Below are positions 17,497 to 26,256 of a DNA stretch of 64,000 bases, one piece after another; within the stretch, counting starts at the first letter, position 1; the number at the start of each line of letters is the position of its first letter. The DNA comes from Rhizomicrobium sp. (GTDB lineage: Bacteria > Pseudomonadota > Alphaproteobacteria > Micropepsales > Micropepsaceae). The DNA lies in contig JBBCGJ010000001.1 in assembly GCA_037200985.1 (NCBI GenBank), positions 3,510,756 to 3,574,755 of the forward strand. Reading direction: 5' to 3'. Below the pieces are notes generated by a model, which did no database searches, was not told the origin of the DNA, and saw only the letters and a program-made list of their open reading frames with translations. A program made the translations under genes and the position numbers.

Positions 17497-19380
17497 ATGG
17501 ATCGGTACGACGTCATCGTCATCGGCGGCGGGCACGCGGGCTGCGAGGCCGCCGCGGCGTCGGCGCGGTTCGGCGCCCGGACCCTGCTCCTGACCCACAA
17601 GCTCGAGACCATCGGTGAGATGTCGTGCAATCCGGCCATTGGCGGGATCGGCAAGGGCCATCTGGTCCGCGAGATCGACGCCATGGACGGCGTGATGGGC
17701 CGGGTCGCGGATGCGGCGGGCATCCAGTTCCTCGTCCTCAACCGCCGCAAGGGCCCGGCCGTCCGCGGGCCGCGGGCGCAGGCCGACCGCAAGCTCTATC
17801 GGCGGGCGATGCAGAGGGCCTTGGCCGAGACGGCGAACCTGACCGTGCTGGCGGCCGCTGCCGAGGACCTCCTGATCGAGGGTGGCCGTGTGGCTGGCGC
17901 GATCATCGCGGACTCGAAAACAATACGTTGTGGTGCGGTGGTGCTGACCACCGGTACCTTCCTGCGCGGCCTGATCCATATCGGGGAGACGACGATCCCG
18001 GCCGGCCGTGCGGCCTCGAATGGCGAAGCGATAGGCCAAAAGAACGTCGATGCGCCGTCCATCGGGCTGTCGAACACGCTCTACGGCCTTGGGCTGAACA
18101 TGGGCCGGCTCAAGACCGGCACGCCGCCCCGGCTCGACGGCAAGACCATCGCCTGGGACCGGCTCGCCATCCAGCGCGGCGACGACCCGCCCTCGCCCTT
18201 CTCGTTCCTGAATTCGACCATCGCGAACCCGCAGATCGTCTGCCATATCACCCGGACGACGCCGGAGACCCATGCGATCATCCGCGCCAATCTGCATCGC
18301 GCGCCGATGTATTCCGGCCAGATCGAGTCGACCGGCCCGCGCTATTGCCCCTCCATCGAGGACAAGATCGTCCGCTTCGCTGCCCGCGAGAGCCACCAGG
18401 TCTTCCTGGAGCCGGAAGGCCTGGACGACGACACCGTCTATCCCAACGGCATCTCGACCTCCCTGCCCGAGGACGTGCAGCGCGCGATGCTGGCGACCAT
18501 TCCGGGCCTCGAAAACGCCGCCGTCAAGCGGCCGGGCTATGCCATCGAATACGACTATGTCGATCCGCGCGAGCTGAAGCCGTCATTGGAGACCAAGGCG
18601 GTCCCGGGCCTGTATCTGGCCGGCCAGATAAACGGCACGACGGGGTATGAAGAGGCGGCCGCCCAAGGGCTGGTGGCGGGTCTCAACGCGGCGCGGGCCG
18701 CCGGCGGTGCCGATCCCATCGTGCTCGACCGCGCCCAGGCCTATATCGGCGTGCTGATCGACGACCTGGTGACCAAGGGCGTCAGCGAGCCCTATCGGAT
18801 GTTCACCAGCCGGGCCGAATACCGCCTGACGCTCAGGGCCGACAATGCCGATCAGCGCCTGACGCCGGTCGGGGAACGCGCCGGCAGCGTCGGCTCAAAT
18901 CGAAGTACGGTGTTCGCCGCGAAGATGGCGCGGCTCGACGCCGCCCGTGTCGCCATGCGGAACTGGAATCTGACTCCCAACGAGGCGCAGAAGCACGGCC
19001 TGGCGGTGAAGCTCGACGGCGTGCGCCGGACGGCGATGGATCTGCTTAGCCTGAACGAGGTCGACCTGCCCGTCCTGGCGCGGATCTGGCCCGAGATCGG
19101 CGGCTTCGCGGCCGACATCGCCGAGCAGCTGGAGATCGACAGCCAGTATGCTGGCTATCTCGACCGCCAGGAGGCCGACATCCTGGCGTTTCGTCGCGAC
19201 GAGTCGTTGCGCCTGCCCGAGGCGCTCGACTATGCCGCGATCCGCGGCCTCTCGACCGAGGCGGCGAGCAAGCTTGGCCGCATCCGGCCCGCAACCCTCG
19301 GCCAGGCGGCGCGCATCGACGGCGTGACGCCGGCGGCTCTCACCCTGGTACTGGCGCATGCCCGAGCCAAAGCCGGCTGA
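17497..19380 (+). CDS. mnmG: tRNA uridine-5-carboxymethylaminomethyl modification flavoenzyme MnmG
   Basis: 627 aa. This FAD protein partners with MnmE. The dinucleotide-binding motif [12 protein letters not shown] is at the N-terminus. [17 protein letters not shown], the conserved Cys-containing region around [10 protein letters not shown], and [12 protein letters not shown] are present, as is the C-terminal helical MnmE-binding domain. ATG at 17497; the frame opens nine codons earlier. rsmG overlaps its end by 23 bases. Confidence 0.97.
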   Translation: MDRYDVIVIGGGHAGCEAAAASARFGARTLLLTHKLETIGEMSCNPAIGGIGKGHLVREIDAMDGVMGRVADAAGIQFLVLNRRKGPAVRGPRAQADRKLYRRAMQRALAETANLTVLAAAAEDLLIEGGRVAGAIIADSKTIRCGAVVLTTGTFLRGLIHIGETTIPAGRAASNGEAIGQKNVDAPSIGLSNTLYGLGLNMGRLKTGTPPRLDGKTIAWDRLAIQRGDDPPSPFSFLNSTIANPQIVCHITRTTPETHAIIRANLHRAPMYSGQIESTGPRYCPSIEDKIVRFAARESHQVFLEPEGLDDDTVYPNGISTSLPEDVQRAMLATIPGLENAAVKRPGYAIEYDYVDPRELKPSLETKAVPGLYLAGQINGTTGYEEAAAQGLVAGLNAARAAGGADPIVLDRAQAYIGVLIDDLVTKGVSEPYRMFTSRAEYRLTLRADNADQRLTPVGERAGSVGSNRSTVFAAKMARLDAARVAMRNWNLTPNEAQKHGLAVKLDGVRRTAMDLLSLNEVDLPVLARIWPEIGGFAADIAEQLEIDSQYAGYLDRQEADILAFRRDESLRLPEALDYAAIRGLSTEAASKLGRIRPATLGQAARIDGVTPAALTLVLAHARAKAG

Positions 19381-20014
19381 TCCCTTCGGACCCGAGGACT
19401 TCGCCGCGCGGACCGGTGTTTCACGTGAAACACTGGCGCGGCTGAAGGCCTATATCGGGCTGCTGACCGACTGGAACGCGCGGCACAATCTGGTCTCGGC
19501 CAAATCGCTGGAAGACGTCTGGCGCCGCCACATCTGGGACTCGGCCCAGCTCGTCTCCTATGTGCCGACGACCGCCGCAACCCTCGCGGACCTGGGCAGC
19601 GGAGCCGGGTTTCCGGGCCTCATTCTGGCCGAACTCCTGCGCGGCAAGGTCAGGGTCAGCCTGTTCGAATCCACCGGCAAGAAGGCCGAGTTCCTCCGCG
19701 CCGTGGCCGGCCGGCTCGGTCTCGACGTCGAGATCCGCAATGAGCGGATCGAGTCCGCCCAAGCCGCGCCATTCGATGTCGTCACGGCCCGGGCGCTTGC
19801 GCCGCTCGACAAGCTGCTCGGCTATGCACAGCATTTGGCGGGCAAACGGACGATTTGCCTGTTCCTAAAAGGTCAATCCCTAGCGTCCGAATTGACCGAA
19901 GCCCGTAAATCTTGGAGGATGAAAGCCCTCCAGCACCAGAGCGCCACCGACCCTTCCGGTGTTATCCTGGAGGTCCGGGAGCTCGAACATGCCCAGTCCA
20001 AGCGCCAGGCCTAG
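19358..20014 (+). CDS. rsmG: 16S rRNA (guanine-N7) methyltransferase RsmG
   Basis: 218 aa. RsmG methylates G527 of 16S rRNA with SAM. The motif [11 protein letters not shown] (SAM binding) and the [13 protein letters not shown] segment fit the family. Start ATG at 19358 lies inside mnmG. Codons for VSRET (near residue 21) contain a perfect parS site. The 3' end overlaps parA by 26 bases. Confidence 0.95.
   Translation: MPEPKPADPFGPEDFAARTGVSRETLARLKAYIGLLTDWNARHNLVSAKSLEDVWRRHIWDSAQLVSYVPTTAATLADLGSGAGFPGLILAELLRGKVRVSLFESTGKKAEFLRAVAGRLGLDVEIRNERIESAQAAPFDVVTARALAPLDKLLGYAQHLAGKRTICLFLKGQSLASELTEARKSWRMKALQHQSATDPSGVILEVRELEHAQSKRQA
19417..19432. promoter_or_regulatory. parS centromere-like site 2, inside rsmG
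   Basis: Perfect copy of TGTTTCACGTGAAACA within the rsmG coding region, 1981 bp from the first site (start to start). It is read as VSRET, so the coding sequence accommodates it. Confidence 0.95.
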
Positions 20015-20804
20015 GGTCCTGGTCGTCGCCAACCAGAAGGGCGGCGTCGGCAAGACCACGACGGCGATCAATCTCGGCACCGCGTTGGCCGCGGTCGGCG
20101 AGCCGACGCTGGTGATCGACCTCGACCCCCAGGGCAACGCCTCGACCGGGCTCGGCATCCCGCGCGCCGAGCGCAGGCTCACGACCTATGACGTGCTCAT
20201 GGGCGAGGCCAGGATCGCCGAAGCCGTGATGCCGACGCGCATTCCGCGCCTGTCGATCGTGCCGTCGACGGTCGACCTGTCCGGCGCCGAGCTCGAGCTG
20301 ATCGACCGCGACCGCCGCAATTTCATCCTCAAGGACGCGCTGGAGGAATATGCCGCACACGGATCATCACCGTTCTCCTATGTGCTGGTCGATTGCCCGC
20401 CTTCGCTGACGCTCCTGACCGTGAACGCGATGGCCGCGGCGGACGCGGTGATCGTGCCGCTGCAATGCGAGTTCTTCGCGCTCGAAGGCCTGTCGCAGCT
20501 TCTCAAGACCATCGGCCTGGTGAAGGCGAATTTGAACCCGTCGCTCGACATCCAGGGCATCGTCCTGACCATGTACGACAAGCGCAACAAGCTCTCCGAA
20601 CAGGTCGAGGCCGATGTGCGCCAGACCATGGGCGATACGGTCTATCGCACCACCATCCCCCGCAATGTGCGGATTTCCGAGGCGCCGAGCCACGGCCTGC
20701 CGGCGCTGGTCTACGACCTGCGCTGCCCGGGCAGCCAGGCCTATATCAAGCTCGCCGGCGAGCTCATCGCGCGCGAACGCGAACGGCTGAAGGCGGCGGC
20801 ATGA
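19989..20804 (+). CDS. parA: Chromosome partitioning ATPase ParA
   Basis: 271 aa. The deviant Walker A box NQKGGVGKTTT near residue 14 and VIDLDPQGNASTGLG (Walker A') are present, as is a VLVDCPPSL Walker B segment. ParA binds DNA nonspecifically as an ATP dimer and moves ParB-parS complexes. The ATG at 19989 was chosen because it immediately precedes the family N-terminus; the frame is open ten codons earlier. parB overlaps by 4 nt. Confidence 0.96.
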   Translation: MPSPSARPRVLVVANQKGGVGKTTTAINLGTALAAVGEPTLVIDLDPQGNASTGLGIPRAERRLTTYDVLMGEARIAEAVMPTRIPRLSIVPSTVDLSGAELELIDRDRRNFILKDALEEYAAHGSSPFSYVLVDCPPSLTLLTVNAMAAADAVIVPLQCEFFALEGLSQLLKTIGLVKANLNPSLDIQGIVLTMYDKRNKLSEQVEADVRQTMGDTVYRTTIPRNVRISEAPSHGLPALVYDLRCPGSQAYIKLAGELIARERERLKAAA

Positions 20805-21664
20805 TGGCGGCGGAAGAGCGTCATCGCGGCCTCGGCCGCGGGCTGTCGGCTTTGATCGGCGAGGAGGCGGTGCCGACGCGCGGCGAAGTCCGCGCGACCC
20901 ACAAGCTGCCGGTCGCCTTCCTGCGGCCCAACAAGCTGCAGCCGCGCAAGCGCTTCGCGCCAGAGGATTTGAACGATCTCGCCGAGTCGGTGAAGGAGAA
21001 GGGGGTGCTCCAGCCGATCCTGGTCCGCCCGGTCAAGGGCGAGGCCAACGCCTATGAGATCGTCGCCGGCGAGCGGCGCTGGCGCGCCGCCCAGATGGCC
21101 AAGCTGCACGACGTGCCGGTGGTGGTGCGCGAGATGGGCGACTCCGAGTCGCTCGAAATCGCCATCATCGAGAACGTCCAGCGCGCCGACCTCAACGCGA
21201 TCGAAGAGGCGGCCGCCTATCACGAGCTGATGGATCGGTTCAAATACACCCAGGACCAGGTTGCCAAGGAGGTCGGCAAGAGTCGCAGCCACATCGCCAA
21301 CACGCTTCGCCTCCTCACCCTGCCCGAGTCGGTCCGGGCCATGGTGCGCGACGGTCGGCTGACGGCAGGCCACGCCCGTACGCTGATCGGCGCGCCGGAT
21401 GCCGAGATGCGGGCGCTGCAGATCGTCTCCGGATCGCTCAACGTTCGACAGGCCGAACAGCGTTCGAAGACAAAGAGATCATCCAAAGGGCGTCCGACCG
21501 AAACCGATCCAAACCTCCGCGACCTTGAATCCCGTATTTCCAATGCCTTGGGGCTAAGAGTTAAAGTTATACACAAAGGTTCCAAAGGCGGGGAAGTCCG
21601 GATTTCCTACAAAACCCTGGAGCAGCTCGACGACGTCGATCGCCGTCTCAGCAGAAGCCGCTAA
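20801..21664 (+). CDS. parB: Chromosome partitioning protein ParB
   Basis: 287 aa. The N-terminal RGLGRGLSALIG, the CTP-binding and arginine-rich GERRWRA motif, a helix-turn-helix around the QVAKEVGKSRSHIANTLRLL region, and the C-terminal dimer domain are all present. ParB loads at parS and slides as a CTP clamp. ATG at 20801 (ATGA overlap with parA); a second ATG follows at 20804. The C-terminal codons around 21550-21580 are markedly AT-rich and contain a DnaA box. Confidence 0.96.
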   Translation: MMAAEERHRGLGRGLSALIGEEAVPTRGEVRATHKLPVAFLRPNKLQPRKRFAPEDLNDLAESVKEKGVLQPILVRPVKGEANAYEIVAGERRWRAAQMAKLHDVPVVVREMGDSESLEIAIIENVQRADLNAIEEAAAYHELMDRFKYTQDQVAKEVGKSRSHIANTLRLLTLPESVRAMVRDGRLTAGHARTLIGAPDAEMRALQIVSGSLNVRQAEQRSKTKRSSKGRPTETDPNLRDLESRISNALGLRVKVIHKGSKGGEVRISYKTLEQLDDVDRRLSRSR

Positions 21665-21678
21665 CAGGCTTATACACA
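21567..21678 (+). promoter_or_regulatory. Two exact TTATACACA DnaA boxes at the end of parB
   Basis: TTATACACA occurs at 21567-21575 (inside parB) and 21670-21678 (just after its stop), same orientation, 103 bases apart. This 9-mer is identical to E. coli box R2 and fits TTATNCACA. By rough base composition less than one copy is expected in the whole window. The gap 21665-21705 is AT-rich. It may be a DnaA-binding regulatory site or part of an origin. Confidence 0.5.
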
Positions 21679-21705
21679 GGCATATTAAGGATATTTCGGG
21701 GAACT

Positions 21706-22434
21706 TTAAACGGCGTTCGTCAGATCGAGCGCGGCGGCGGGATCGATCCGGCCGTCATAAAGCGCCCGCCCGATCACCACGCCCTCGATATTCGGCTCCC
21801 GCGCCGCCAGCAGGCGCTCGATGTCCTCCAGGCTCCCCACGCCGCCCGACGCGATCACTGGGATCCGGACCGCCCGCGCCAGGGCGGCGGTCGCTTCGAC
21901 ATTGACGCCCTGCAGCAGCCCGTCGCCGTCGATGTCGGTGAACAGGATCGCGGCGACGCCGGCATCCTCGAACTTCCGGCCGAGATCGGTCGGTGTCAGG
22001 TCGGAGACCTCGGCCCAACCTTCGGTCGCGACCTTGCCGCCCTTCGCGTCTGCTCCCACCACGATCCGGCCCGGATGCGCCCGCGCCGCCTCCCGGACGA
22101 AAGCCGGGTTCTTCAGCGCCGCCGTGCCCAGGATCACCCGCGTGATCCCCACGGCCAGCCAGGCCTCCACCGCCGCCATGTCGCGGATGCCGCCGCCGAG
22201 CTGGATGGGCAGGTCGATGGCGGTCCGGATGGCGCGGATGGCGTCGGCATTCACCGACCGGCCGTCGAACGCGCCGTTGAGGTCGACGCAGTGCAGCCAG
22301 CGGAAGCCGGCGGCCTGGAACTGCCGCGCCTGCGCCGCAGGGTCGTCGTTGAACACCGTCGCCTGGTCCATCAGGCCGCGCTTCAGCCGGACGCAGCGCC
22401 CATCCTTCAGATCGATGGCGGGAAACAGGATCAT
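21706..22434 (-). CDS. hisA: Phosphoribosylformimino-AICAR isomerase HisA
   Basis: 242 aa. HisA is a TIM-barrel Amadori isomerase of histidine synthesis. The N-terminus [16 protein letters not shown], the [12 protein letters not shown] loop with a catalytic Asp, and the phosphate-binding [13 protein letters not shown] are present. I chose ATG 22434, which overlaps the hisH stop by 4 nt; a GTG lies three codons upstream. hisF, normally next, is not here. Confidence 0.95.
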   Translation of the reverse strand: MILFPAIDLKDGRCVRLKRGLMDQATVFNDDPAAQARQFQAAGFRWLHCVDLNGAFDGRSVNADAIRAIRTAIDLPIQLGGGIRDMAAVEAWLAVGITRVILGTAALKNPAFVREAARAHPGRIVVGADAKGGKVATEGWAEVSDLTPTDLGRKFEDAGVAAILFTDIDGDGLLQGVNVEATAALARAVRIPVIASGGVGSLEDIERLLAAREPNIEGVVIGRALYDGRIDPAAALDLTNAV

Positions 22435-23078
22435 GGCCGCCACGCGAGGAAATTGCCGAGCAGGGCGAGGCCGACCGCCTGGCTCTTCTCGGGATGGAAT
22501 TGCACGCCGACAAGATTGTCGCGCGCGACCGCCGCGGTGACCGGCCCGCCGTAGTCCGTACGCCCCAGCACGTCCGCTTCGCGCGCGCAGGAATAGGCGT
22601 AGGAATGCACGAAATAGGCGTTGGCCTGCGCCGGCAGTCCGTCCGTGACCGGATGGGGACGGGCGAAGGCAAGCTCATTCCACCCGATCTGCGGAATCTT
22701 GAGCGCCGGATCGGACGGGGTCATGCGAACGACCTCGCCGGCGATCCAATCCAGCCCCGGATGATCGCCGAATTCGCGGCCGACGCTCGCCATGAGCTGC
22801 ATGCCGACGCAGATGCCGAGGAACGGCACGCCCCCCGCGATCACGCGTTCGTCCAGCGTCGCCACCATACCGGGCAGTCCCGAGAGTCCGGCCATGCAAT
22901 CGGCGAAAGCGCCGACGCCCGGCAGCACGATTCGCTCGGCCCGTCCGACGACGGCGGCATCCGATGTGACGACGATCTCCTGCCCGGTGCCGCGCTCGGC
23001 CGCGACGCGCGCCAGGGCCTTCTCCGCCGAGCGGAGATTGCCGGAGCCGTAGTCGATCAGGGCAACAAGCGGAGTCAT
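22431..23078 (-). CDS. hisH: Imidazole glycerol phosphate synthase glutaminase subunit HisH
   Basis: 215 aa. HisH supplies ammonia from glutamine to HisF. The class I amidotransferase triad is visible: Cys in GICVGMQLM, and His and Glu in VQFHPEKS. The N-terminus [13 protein letters not shown] is typical. It is the first gene of a two-gene hisH-hisA unit; the partner hisF must be elsewhere on the chromosome. Confidence 0.95.
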   Translation of the reverse strand: MTPLVALIDYGSGNLRSAEKALARVAAERGTGQEIVVTSDAAVVGRAERIVLPGVGAFADCMAGLSGLPGMVATLDERVIAGGVPFLGICVGMQLMASVGREFGDHPGLDWIAGEVVRMTPSDPALKIPQIGWNELAFARPHPVTDGLPAQANAYFVHSYAYSCAREADVLGRTDYGGPVTAAVARDNLVGVQFHPEKSQAVGLALLGNFLAWRP

Positions 23079-23139
23079 GGCGCGGGCCTGAGTTTCGCGC
23101 CGGTCCTAGCATCAAGCCCGGACGGAGGCGAGCGCGAGG

Positions 23140-24960
23140 CTAGCCGCAGACGTGCTTTTGCGCCGTCTCCACCTGCAGCACGATCCCGCCGACCGCGACG
23201 TCCCGGTATAGCGGCGCGACCAAGGTGAATTGTCCGTTGCGCAAGGCGTCGGCGATCATCGCGCAGACGGGAATGACGATCTGTCCCGCGCGCGTCCAAT
23301 GGCCGTCCGCCCCGTCGCGGAACAGCCCTGCAACGCCTCCCAGCCCGATATTGTCCGCAATCAGAATTTCGTCCTGGCCGTCGCCGTCCAGGTCCACGAG
23401 GACGGCGTCGCATTTGGCGCCCGCCAGCCGCAGGCAGTCGGGCACGAAAGTACCCGGAATGAAATTTTGCGCATGCCAGTCCTGCTTCTGGAAGCTGTCG
23501 GGAAGCTTGGCGCCCTTGGGATAGACCGCGATATTGGCCGCCAGATCGGCCGGCCCCGCCGGCTTGATCGGCGCCGCCGGCTGAAACGGCTCGATCAACG
23601 CCGCCTTGGCCATCTTGCGGACCGTCGCGGTGGCCGGCCCGAAATCGGTGCTCGCGAACCGGACAAGCGCGTCATGGCCATAACGGCCGCCTTCGGACTT
23701 CAGATAGGCGTAGTCGAATGCGTTCGCCGTCACCGCGCCGCTCTTCAGGCGCGCGACCTGGCTCGACACCGCCAGACGAGACGGATCGCCCAAAGGCGTG
23801 AACAGGGCCAGCAGCACCGCGATCACCGCGAAAGCGGTCGTGACATTGACCGGTGCGACCAGCCGCATCCATCCGCCGCCGCCGAGCGAGAGCAACGCCG
23901 CCGCCGCATAGCCGAACGCATAGCAAAGCGCGATCAGCACCGTCGCGGCGGTCACGACCCGCTCCACCGTCCATCCGTACTGCGCGACCCGCAGCCACAC
24001 CGCATAGGCCGCAAGGGTCACCAGCGGCACCAGCACCAGCGCGGCGACGAACTCGGCATAGCGGAAGATGCGCGCGCGGCTGTGTTCGGGCGAACCGTCT
24101 TGGAACGCCATGTTCAGCAGCACGACGACAACGCCGGCGGCGCTGAGCAGCAGGCCCGCGGCCGAACGCGTCGCCCAGAGCGGAGTCAGGCCGGTGAACA
24201 GGAGGCTCGCGGTGAAACCCGCCGCGATCAGCGTCATCAGCGGCAGCAGCCAGGAGAGCAGGGTCAGCGCCACGGTGCGGATGCCGGTCCACAGCCCGGC
24301 GCGCACATCGGTGACGTGGATCGCCGCCGCCGAGGCCAGCGCGGTCGCCGGGATCGCGAACCAGTCCTTTTCGAGCAGCGCCTCGAGGAAACCGAGCTTG
24401 ATCAGATTGAACAGCACCGCGCCCAGCCACAGCACGCCCCAGAACACCGCGACGAAGGCCACCGTCGCCGCGAACTGCACGCCGAGCTTGGTCGCGGCAT
24501 CGAAATAGGCGGGATAGGGCGCGACGAACTTGCGCTCCGCATCGCCGGCGAGAATAAGCGACTGGCCGATGAAGAGCCCGACGAAGCTCGCCGCCAGCAG
24601 TGCGAAGGTCATCGCGGCATCGGGCGTGTCCGGCCCATTGCCGGCCGGCGGCCAACTGCGCCACACGCCGTACCAGCCGAGTGCCGCCAGAAGCGCCGTC
24701 ACGCCGACGAGCCAGGGCACCAGCGTCCGGACCCGCAACGTGCCGGCGCCCTGGACGAGAAGCAGCGGTACGAACAGGAACACCAGTCCCAGCGGCACCG
24801 CCCGGTAGGAGTCGACCGCCGCTGCACCGCTATCCTCGATCCAGCGATACAGCAGGTAAAGCGCCAGTCCTTGCGCCGCGCCGGCGGCGAGCCGGGTCAG
24901 GGCGAGCGTGCGTTCGGCTTCCGGCCTTAGCGGCGCGGCATCGGCACTACGATCCGACAT
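23140..24960 (-). CDS. DUF4153 polytopic membrane protein with a DxDGDG tail
   Basis: 606 aa. About ten to twelve hydrophobic segments fill residues 20-400 in the DUF4153 pattern (function unknown). The remainder, about 410-606, is hydrophilic and contains VDLDGDGQDEILI, a calcium-binding or FG-GAP-like motif. It then has two late cysteines, PVCAM and the C-terminal HVCG. The tail probably faces the periplasm, by inference. ATG at 24960. It is a single gene between hisH and a small membrane protein. Confidence 0.75.
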   Translation of the reverse strand: MSDRSADAAPLRPEAERTLALTRLAAGAAQGLALYLLYRWIEDSGAAAVDSYRAVPLGLVFLFVPLLLVQGAGTLRVRTLVPWLVGVTALLAALGWYGVWRSWPPAGNGPDTPDAAMTFALLAASFVGLFIGQSLILAGDAERKFVAPYPAYFDAATKLGVQFAATVAFVAVFWGVLWLGAVLFNLIKLGFLEALLEKDWFAIPATALASAAAIHVTDVRAGLWTGIRTVALTLLSWLLPLMTLIAAGFTASLLFTGLTPLWATRSAAGLLLSAAGVVVVLLNMAFQDGSPEHSRARIFRYAEFVAALVLVPLVTLAAYAVWLRVAQYGWTVERVVTAATVLIALCYAFGYAAAALLSLGGGGWMRLVAPVNVTTAFAVIAVLLALFTPLGDPSRLAVSSQVARLKSGAVTANAFDYAYLKSEGGRYGHDALVRFASTDFGPATATVRKMAKAALIEPFQPAAPIKPAGPADLAANIAVYPKGAKLPDSFQKQDWHAQNFIPGTFVPDCLRLAGAKCDAVLVDLDGDGQDEILIADNIGLGGVAGLFRDGADGHWTRAGQIVIPVCAMIADALRNGQFTLVAPLYRDVAVGGIVLQVETAQKHVCG

Positions 24961-25018
24961 GGAATTCCCCTGCAGGCAGTGATCGGGAGTCTAGACCCGA
25001 TTGCGGCGGATTGGAGGT

Positions 25019-25465
25019 CTATGGCCCGGGCGGCATTTCGGATCGGTTCTTCAGGATACGCACGTCGCGCTCTTCCGGCGATTTGCGCCAGAAGAACAGC
25101 AGATAGAAGACCCCCAGGCAGAGGATCCAGATCGCGCCGTTGAACAGGACGGCGGTCGCGGTCCCGAGCCAGGTATCGTACAGCCCAACATAGTACGCGG
25201 TCACCGCCGATGGGTGCACCAAGGCATGCAAAGACGCCAGAACCTCGAATTTGATGTTGGCCTCGAACAGCATCTCGCCGAAGAACAGCAGCATTCCGAC
25301 CATATAGGCGGCGAAGGCGAACAGCTTCATCGCCAGCTGGGCCTGATTGAGGAAATAATAGATCGCCACGATCATCGCGAAATTGATGGTGATCATCTGG
25401 CCGAAATAGGAGATCTCATCCGCCGTCGCGGACCGCGATAGATTGAGGAGATCGAGTTCGGTCAT
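25019..25465 (-). CDS. Small four-helix membrane protein, unknown function
   Basis: 148 aa from ATG 25465 (the frame opens nine codons earlier). Hydrophobic segments are at about 22-40, 45-65, 85-105 and 110-130. The C-terminus is charged (RKSPEERDVRILKNR). I do not recognise the family and there is no enzyme motif. It is separated from the DUF4153 gene by 58 bases and could share its transcript. Confidence 0.6.
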   Translation of the reverse strand: MTELDLLNLSRSATADEISYFGQMITINFAMIVAIYYFLNQAQLAMKLFAFAAYMVGMLLFFGEMLFEANIKFEVLASLHALVHPSAVTAYYVGLYDTWLGTATAVLFNGAIWILCLGVFYLLFFWRKSPEERDVRILKNRSEMPPGP

Positions 25466-25506
25466 TGCGATCAAGGGTGCGCGGCGCGGCAAAAGAGGTC
25501 AAGTCC

Positions 25507-25620
25507 GTGGGAAACGTCGCGATCGACCGCATCGACCATTTCGTGCTCACCGTGCGCGCGCTCGAAACCACGCTGGCTTCTATGAACGGGTGCTGGGCTT
25601 TGCGCGCGCTTGCCTCCGCA
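25507..25620 (+). pseudogene. VOC/glyoxalase-fold gene fragment with frameshift
   Basis: From GTG 25507 the frame reads a VOC start (IDRIDHFVLTVRALETTLA). At about 25578 the similarity jumps frame and continues as FYERVLGFARA, the next part of the same motif. After that similarity stops, replaced by sequence leading to the toxin-antitoxin promoter. So this is the first 35-40 residues of a glyoxalase-type protein, broken by an indel and then truncated. Confidence 0.7.
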
Positions 25621-25631
25621 GAAATACTGAA

Positions 25632-25646
25632 TTACGCTTGACGTAA
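25632..25646. promoter_or_regulatory. Palindromic operator candidate upstream of the HigBA-type pair
   Basis: TTACG-CTTGA-CGTAA: two perfect 5-bp arms around a 5-base spacer, overlapping a TTGACG (-35-like, 25638-25643), 28 bases before the toxin ATG. Such sites are usual for repression by the antitoxin, with or without toxin. Confidence 0.5.
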
Positions 25647-25673
25647 CGCATACAAGCTCGCTAGCCTCGATAC

Positions 25674-25958
25674 ATGATACTGAGTTATGGCGACGCCAGG
25701 ACGGAGCGCTTCGCCAAAGGCGAACGGGTCAGGCAGTTTGAGCCGTTTCGCCGACAGGCGGAGAATCGGCTGGTGCGTCTCGAATCGGCGGGAAGCCTTG
25801 GCGAACTCGCTGCCCTAGGCGGCAAGCGGCTCGAAAAGCTCGCCGGCGATCGAAAAGGCCAGTGGAGCATGCGAATCAATGATCAATGGCGCATCTGCTT
25901 CAAATGGGTCGAAGGTTCCCCCGGCCCCACCAATGTGGAAATCGTGGATTATCATTGA
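25674..25958 (+). CDS. higB: HigB-type toxin (RelE/ParE superfamily)
   Basis: 94 aa. Family features: a Lys/Arg-rich first half ending at GKRLEKLAGDRKGQWSMRIN, then DQWRICFKW and a C-terminal VEIVDYH. HigB proteins are ribosome-associated mRNases. The toxin comes first and the antitoxin second, the usual hig order. ATG at 25674. Its codon use is less GC-biased than that of the neighbours, consistent with acquisition. Confidence 0.88.
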   Translation: MILSYGDARTERFAKGERVRQFEPFRRQAENRLVRLESAGSLGELAALGGKRLEKLAGDRKGQWSMRINDQWRICFKWVEGSPGPTNVEIVDYH

Positions 25959-25966
25959 GGTATTTC

Positions 25967-26254
25967 ATGGCGCGTCTTCCCATCCATCCCGGCGAAATTC
26001 TTGAGGAGGAGTTGGAACTGCTCGGAGTGAGCGCGGCTGAACTCGCTCGCCAGATCGACGTTCCAACGAACCGCATCACTGGTATTCTGAACAAAGAGCG
26101 CGCGGTAACGGCTGACACGGCCCTGCGATTGGGCCACTGGTTCGGCACGAGCGCGGATTTCTGGCTGAATTTGCAGAAGCTGTATGAATTGCGGCTGGCC
26201 GAACAGGAAGTCGGCGCTGAGATTAGGAAATTGCCGAAGCGGAGGGCGGCGTAA
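25967..26254 (+). CDS. higA: HigA-type antitoxin, XRE DNA-binding protein
   Basis: 95 aa. Starts MARLPIHPGEILEEELELLG, the HigA (VapI/YddM) N-terminus, followed by a helix-turn-helix (VSAAELARQIDVPTNRITGI) and GTSADFWLNLQ. It neutralises HigB and probably represses the operon through the palindrome at 25632-25646. Nine bases separate it from higB. Confidence 0.9.
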   Translation: MARLPIHPGEILEEELELLGVSAAELARQIDVPTNRITGILNKERAVTADTALRLGHWFGTSADFWLNLQKLYELRLAEQEVGAEIRKLPKRRAA

Positions 26255-26256
26255 CG

